Shown in pieces: positions 63,167-64,000 of a stretch of DNA of 64,000 nt. The stretch lies in NCBI GenBank assembly GCA_000967895.1, contig FO203512.1, forward strand, positions 1,229,350 to 1,293,349, read 5' to 3'. The notes below the pieces were generated by a model, which saw only the letters and a list, made by a program, of their open reading frames with translations, ran no database searches and was not told where the DNA came from. Each line of letters starts with the position of its first letter. The first letter of the stretch is position 1. This DNA comes from Oleispira antarctica RB-8 (GTDB taxonomy: Bacteria; Pseudomonadota; Gammaproteobacteria; Pseudomonadales; Oceanobacteraceae). The position numbers and the translations under genes are program-made.

Positions 63167-64000
63167 ATGCGTGTATCTACTTTGCAGTCATTTAATAAAG
63201 GGCTGAACTCCATATTAGATAATCAAAGCCAAGTGAACAAAACACAGCAGCAAGTATCAACGGGTCGTCGAGTACTAACCCCCGCAGATGATCCTATTGC
63301 GGCCACTAAAATACTGCAACTGCAACAAGACCAAGCGTTAAGAGAGCAGTTTGGTAAAAATATGACAGGGGCTGAAGGGCGCTTAGCCTTAGAAGAAACC
63401 CAACTTGCAGGTATTACCGACAATTTAACGCGTCTTAAAGAACTCACGATTAAAGCAGGTGATGGCAGCATGACGATTACCGATCGCCAAGCGGTCGCGG
63501 CTGAAGTGCGTGAGATTCTAGGTGGCACAGTCGATTTAATGAATGCAAAAGATGCAGGCGGCGAATATTTATTTGGCGGCTTTAAAGGCGGAACGCTACC
63601 GTTTCAAAAAAATGAAAACGGCCGCTATGACTACGCTGGTGATGAAGGGCAGCGGTTTCTATCCATCGCCACCTCTACCACAGTAGCTACTGGTGATAAC
63701 GGGAAAAACTTATTTGTTGACGTTCAAGCGGCCGATAATTCATTCACCACCCAAGTGAATCCGCTGAATCAAGGTGCTGGGTTTATTAATCCTGGCTTTG
63801 TTGTTGATGAAGAAGCCTATGCAGAATTCTACCCAGAAGACCTCGTCATTACTTTTAATGCCGACTCTGCCATCACGCCTCCAGGGGCAAACTACACCGT
63901 GAGACAAGCGTCAGATGGGCGAGTAATAGAAGGCTTTTCAGCGCAATCCTACAGTGAAGGCACTGAAATTATCGTTGCTGGCATCGCGGTAAAAATAAGC
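63167..64000 (+). CDS. flgL: Hook-filament junction protein FlgL, 3' end outside window
   Basis: The second junction protein. An ATG at 63167 follows a CGGAGG site and opens a frame that runs without a stop to the right edge (278 residues seen). The start (Met-Arg-Val-Ser-Thr-Leu-Gln-Ser-Phe), then Ser-Thr-Gly-Arg-Arg-Val-Leu-Thr-Pro-Ala-Asp-Asp-Pro, and Gly-Gly-Glu-Tyr-Leu-Phe-Gly-Gly-Phe, identify it. It lies 57 bases after flgK. Confidence 0.95.
   Translation, partial: MRVSTLQSFNKGLNSILDNQSQVNKTQQQVSTGRRVLTPADDPIAATKILQLQQDQALREQFGKNMTGAEGRLALEETQLAGITDNLTRLKELTIKAGDGSMTITDRQAVAAEVREILGGTVDLMNAKDAGGEYLFGGFKGGTLPFQKNENGRYDYAGDEGQRFLSIATSTTVATGDNGKNLFVDVQAADNSFTTQVNPLNQGAGFINPGFVVDEEAYAEFYPEDLVITFNADSAITPPGANYTVRQASDGRVIEGFSAQSYSEGTEIIVAGIAVKIS

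Noticed and set aside
1..64000. tRNA, rRNA, CRISPR arrays, prophage or insertion sequences
   Set aside because: None was seen by eye in either strand; small or degenerate ones could be missed without a search tool.

Overview
The window looks like chromosomal DNA of a marine gammaproteobacterium of the Oceanospirillales/Pseudomonadales type (Oleispira-, Bermanella- or Thalassolituus-like). This is inference from gene content and order, and no database search was run. Supports are the Pseudomonas-like flagellar order (flgZ-flgN-flgM-flgA / cheV-cheR-flgBCDE / flgFGHIJKL), sigma-54 and sigma-28 flagellar promoters, Fur boxes, an AlmA-like Baeyer-Villiger monooxygenase cluster and moderate to low GC.

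Layout. 1-6.7 kb: a LysR-type regulator tail, then an iron-uptake block (TonB-dependent receptor behind a Fur-box-like site, PepSY membrane protein, small membrane protein), a DUF4344 metallopeptidase-like protein on the other strand, and a propeller lipoprotein behind a near-consensus Fur box. 6.8-14.9 kb: a lipid or hydrocarbon oxidation block with a PucR-type regulator divergent from an overlapping BVMO-SDR-PF10118 operon, a convergent aldehyde dehydrogenase, an AraC regulator and a LysE exporter. 15-23 kb: an accessory stretch with a DUF222/HNH protein, a three-gene cassette (small L,D-transpeptidase-like protein plus two lipoproteins), a TPR protein and a two-gene Gabija defence system (gajA-gajB). 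23-33.8 kb: valS, a repeat-rich secreted protein, an MgtC-like protein, a soluble chemoreceptor with four near-identical PAS domains, two uncharacterised genes and an RNase R-like exonuclease. 33.8-41.9 kb: two copies of a Fur-controlled small RNA on the minus strand bracket an S10 carboxypeptidase, a LysR regulator, two single-heme exported proteins, a cupin-like protein and a broken acyl-CoA synthetase. 41.9-44.9 kb: fumC, a Tsx-like porin and holC. 44.9-64 kb: flagellar and chemotaxis genes, with unusually long hook (FlgE) and hook-junction (FlgK) proteins; flgL runs off the end.

How it fits together. Iron status, through Fur, probably controls the receptor, the propeller lipoprotein and both small RNAs. 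Those RNAs resemble the PrrF family: each has a promoter overlapped by Fur-box sequence, a 72-nt block identical between copies, a stem kept by compatible base changes, and a strong intrinsic terminator. The flagellar block shows a readable promoter hierarchy: sigma-54 sites before flgA, flgB, flgF and flgJ, and a sigma-28 site before flgM.

The best candidates for something undescribed are the separated twin small RNAs, the transpeptidase-like/lipoprotein cassette, and the paired single-heme proteins with their cupin-like neighbour.
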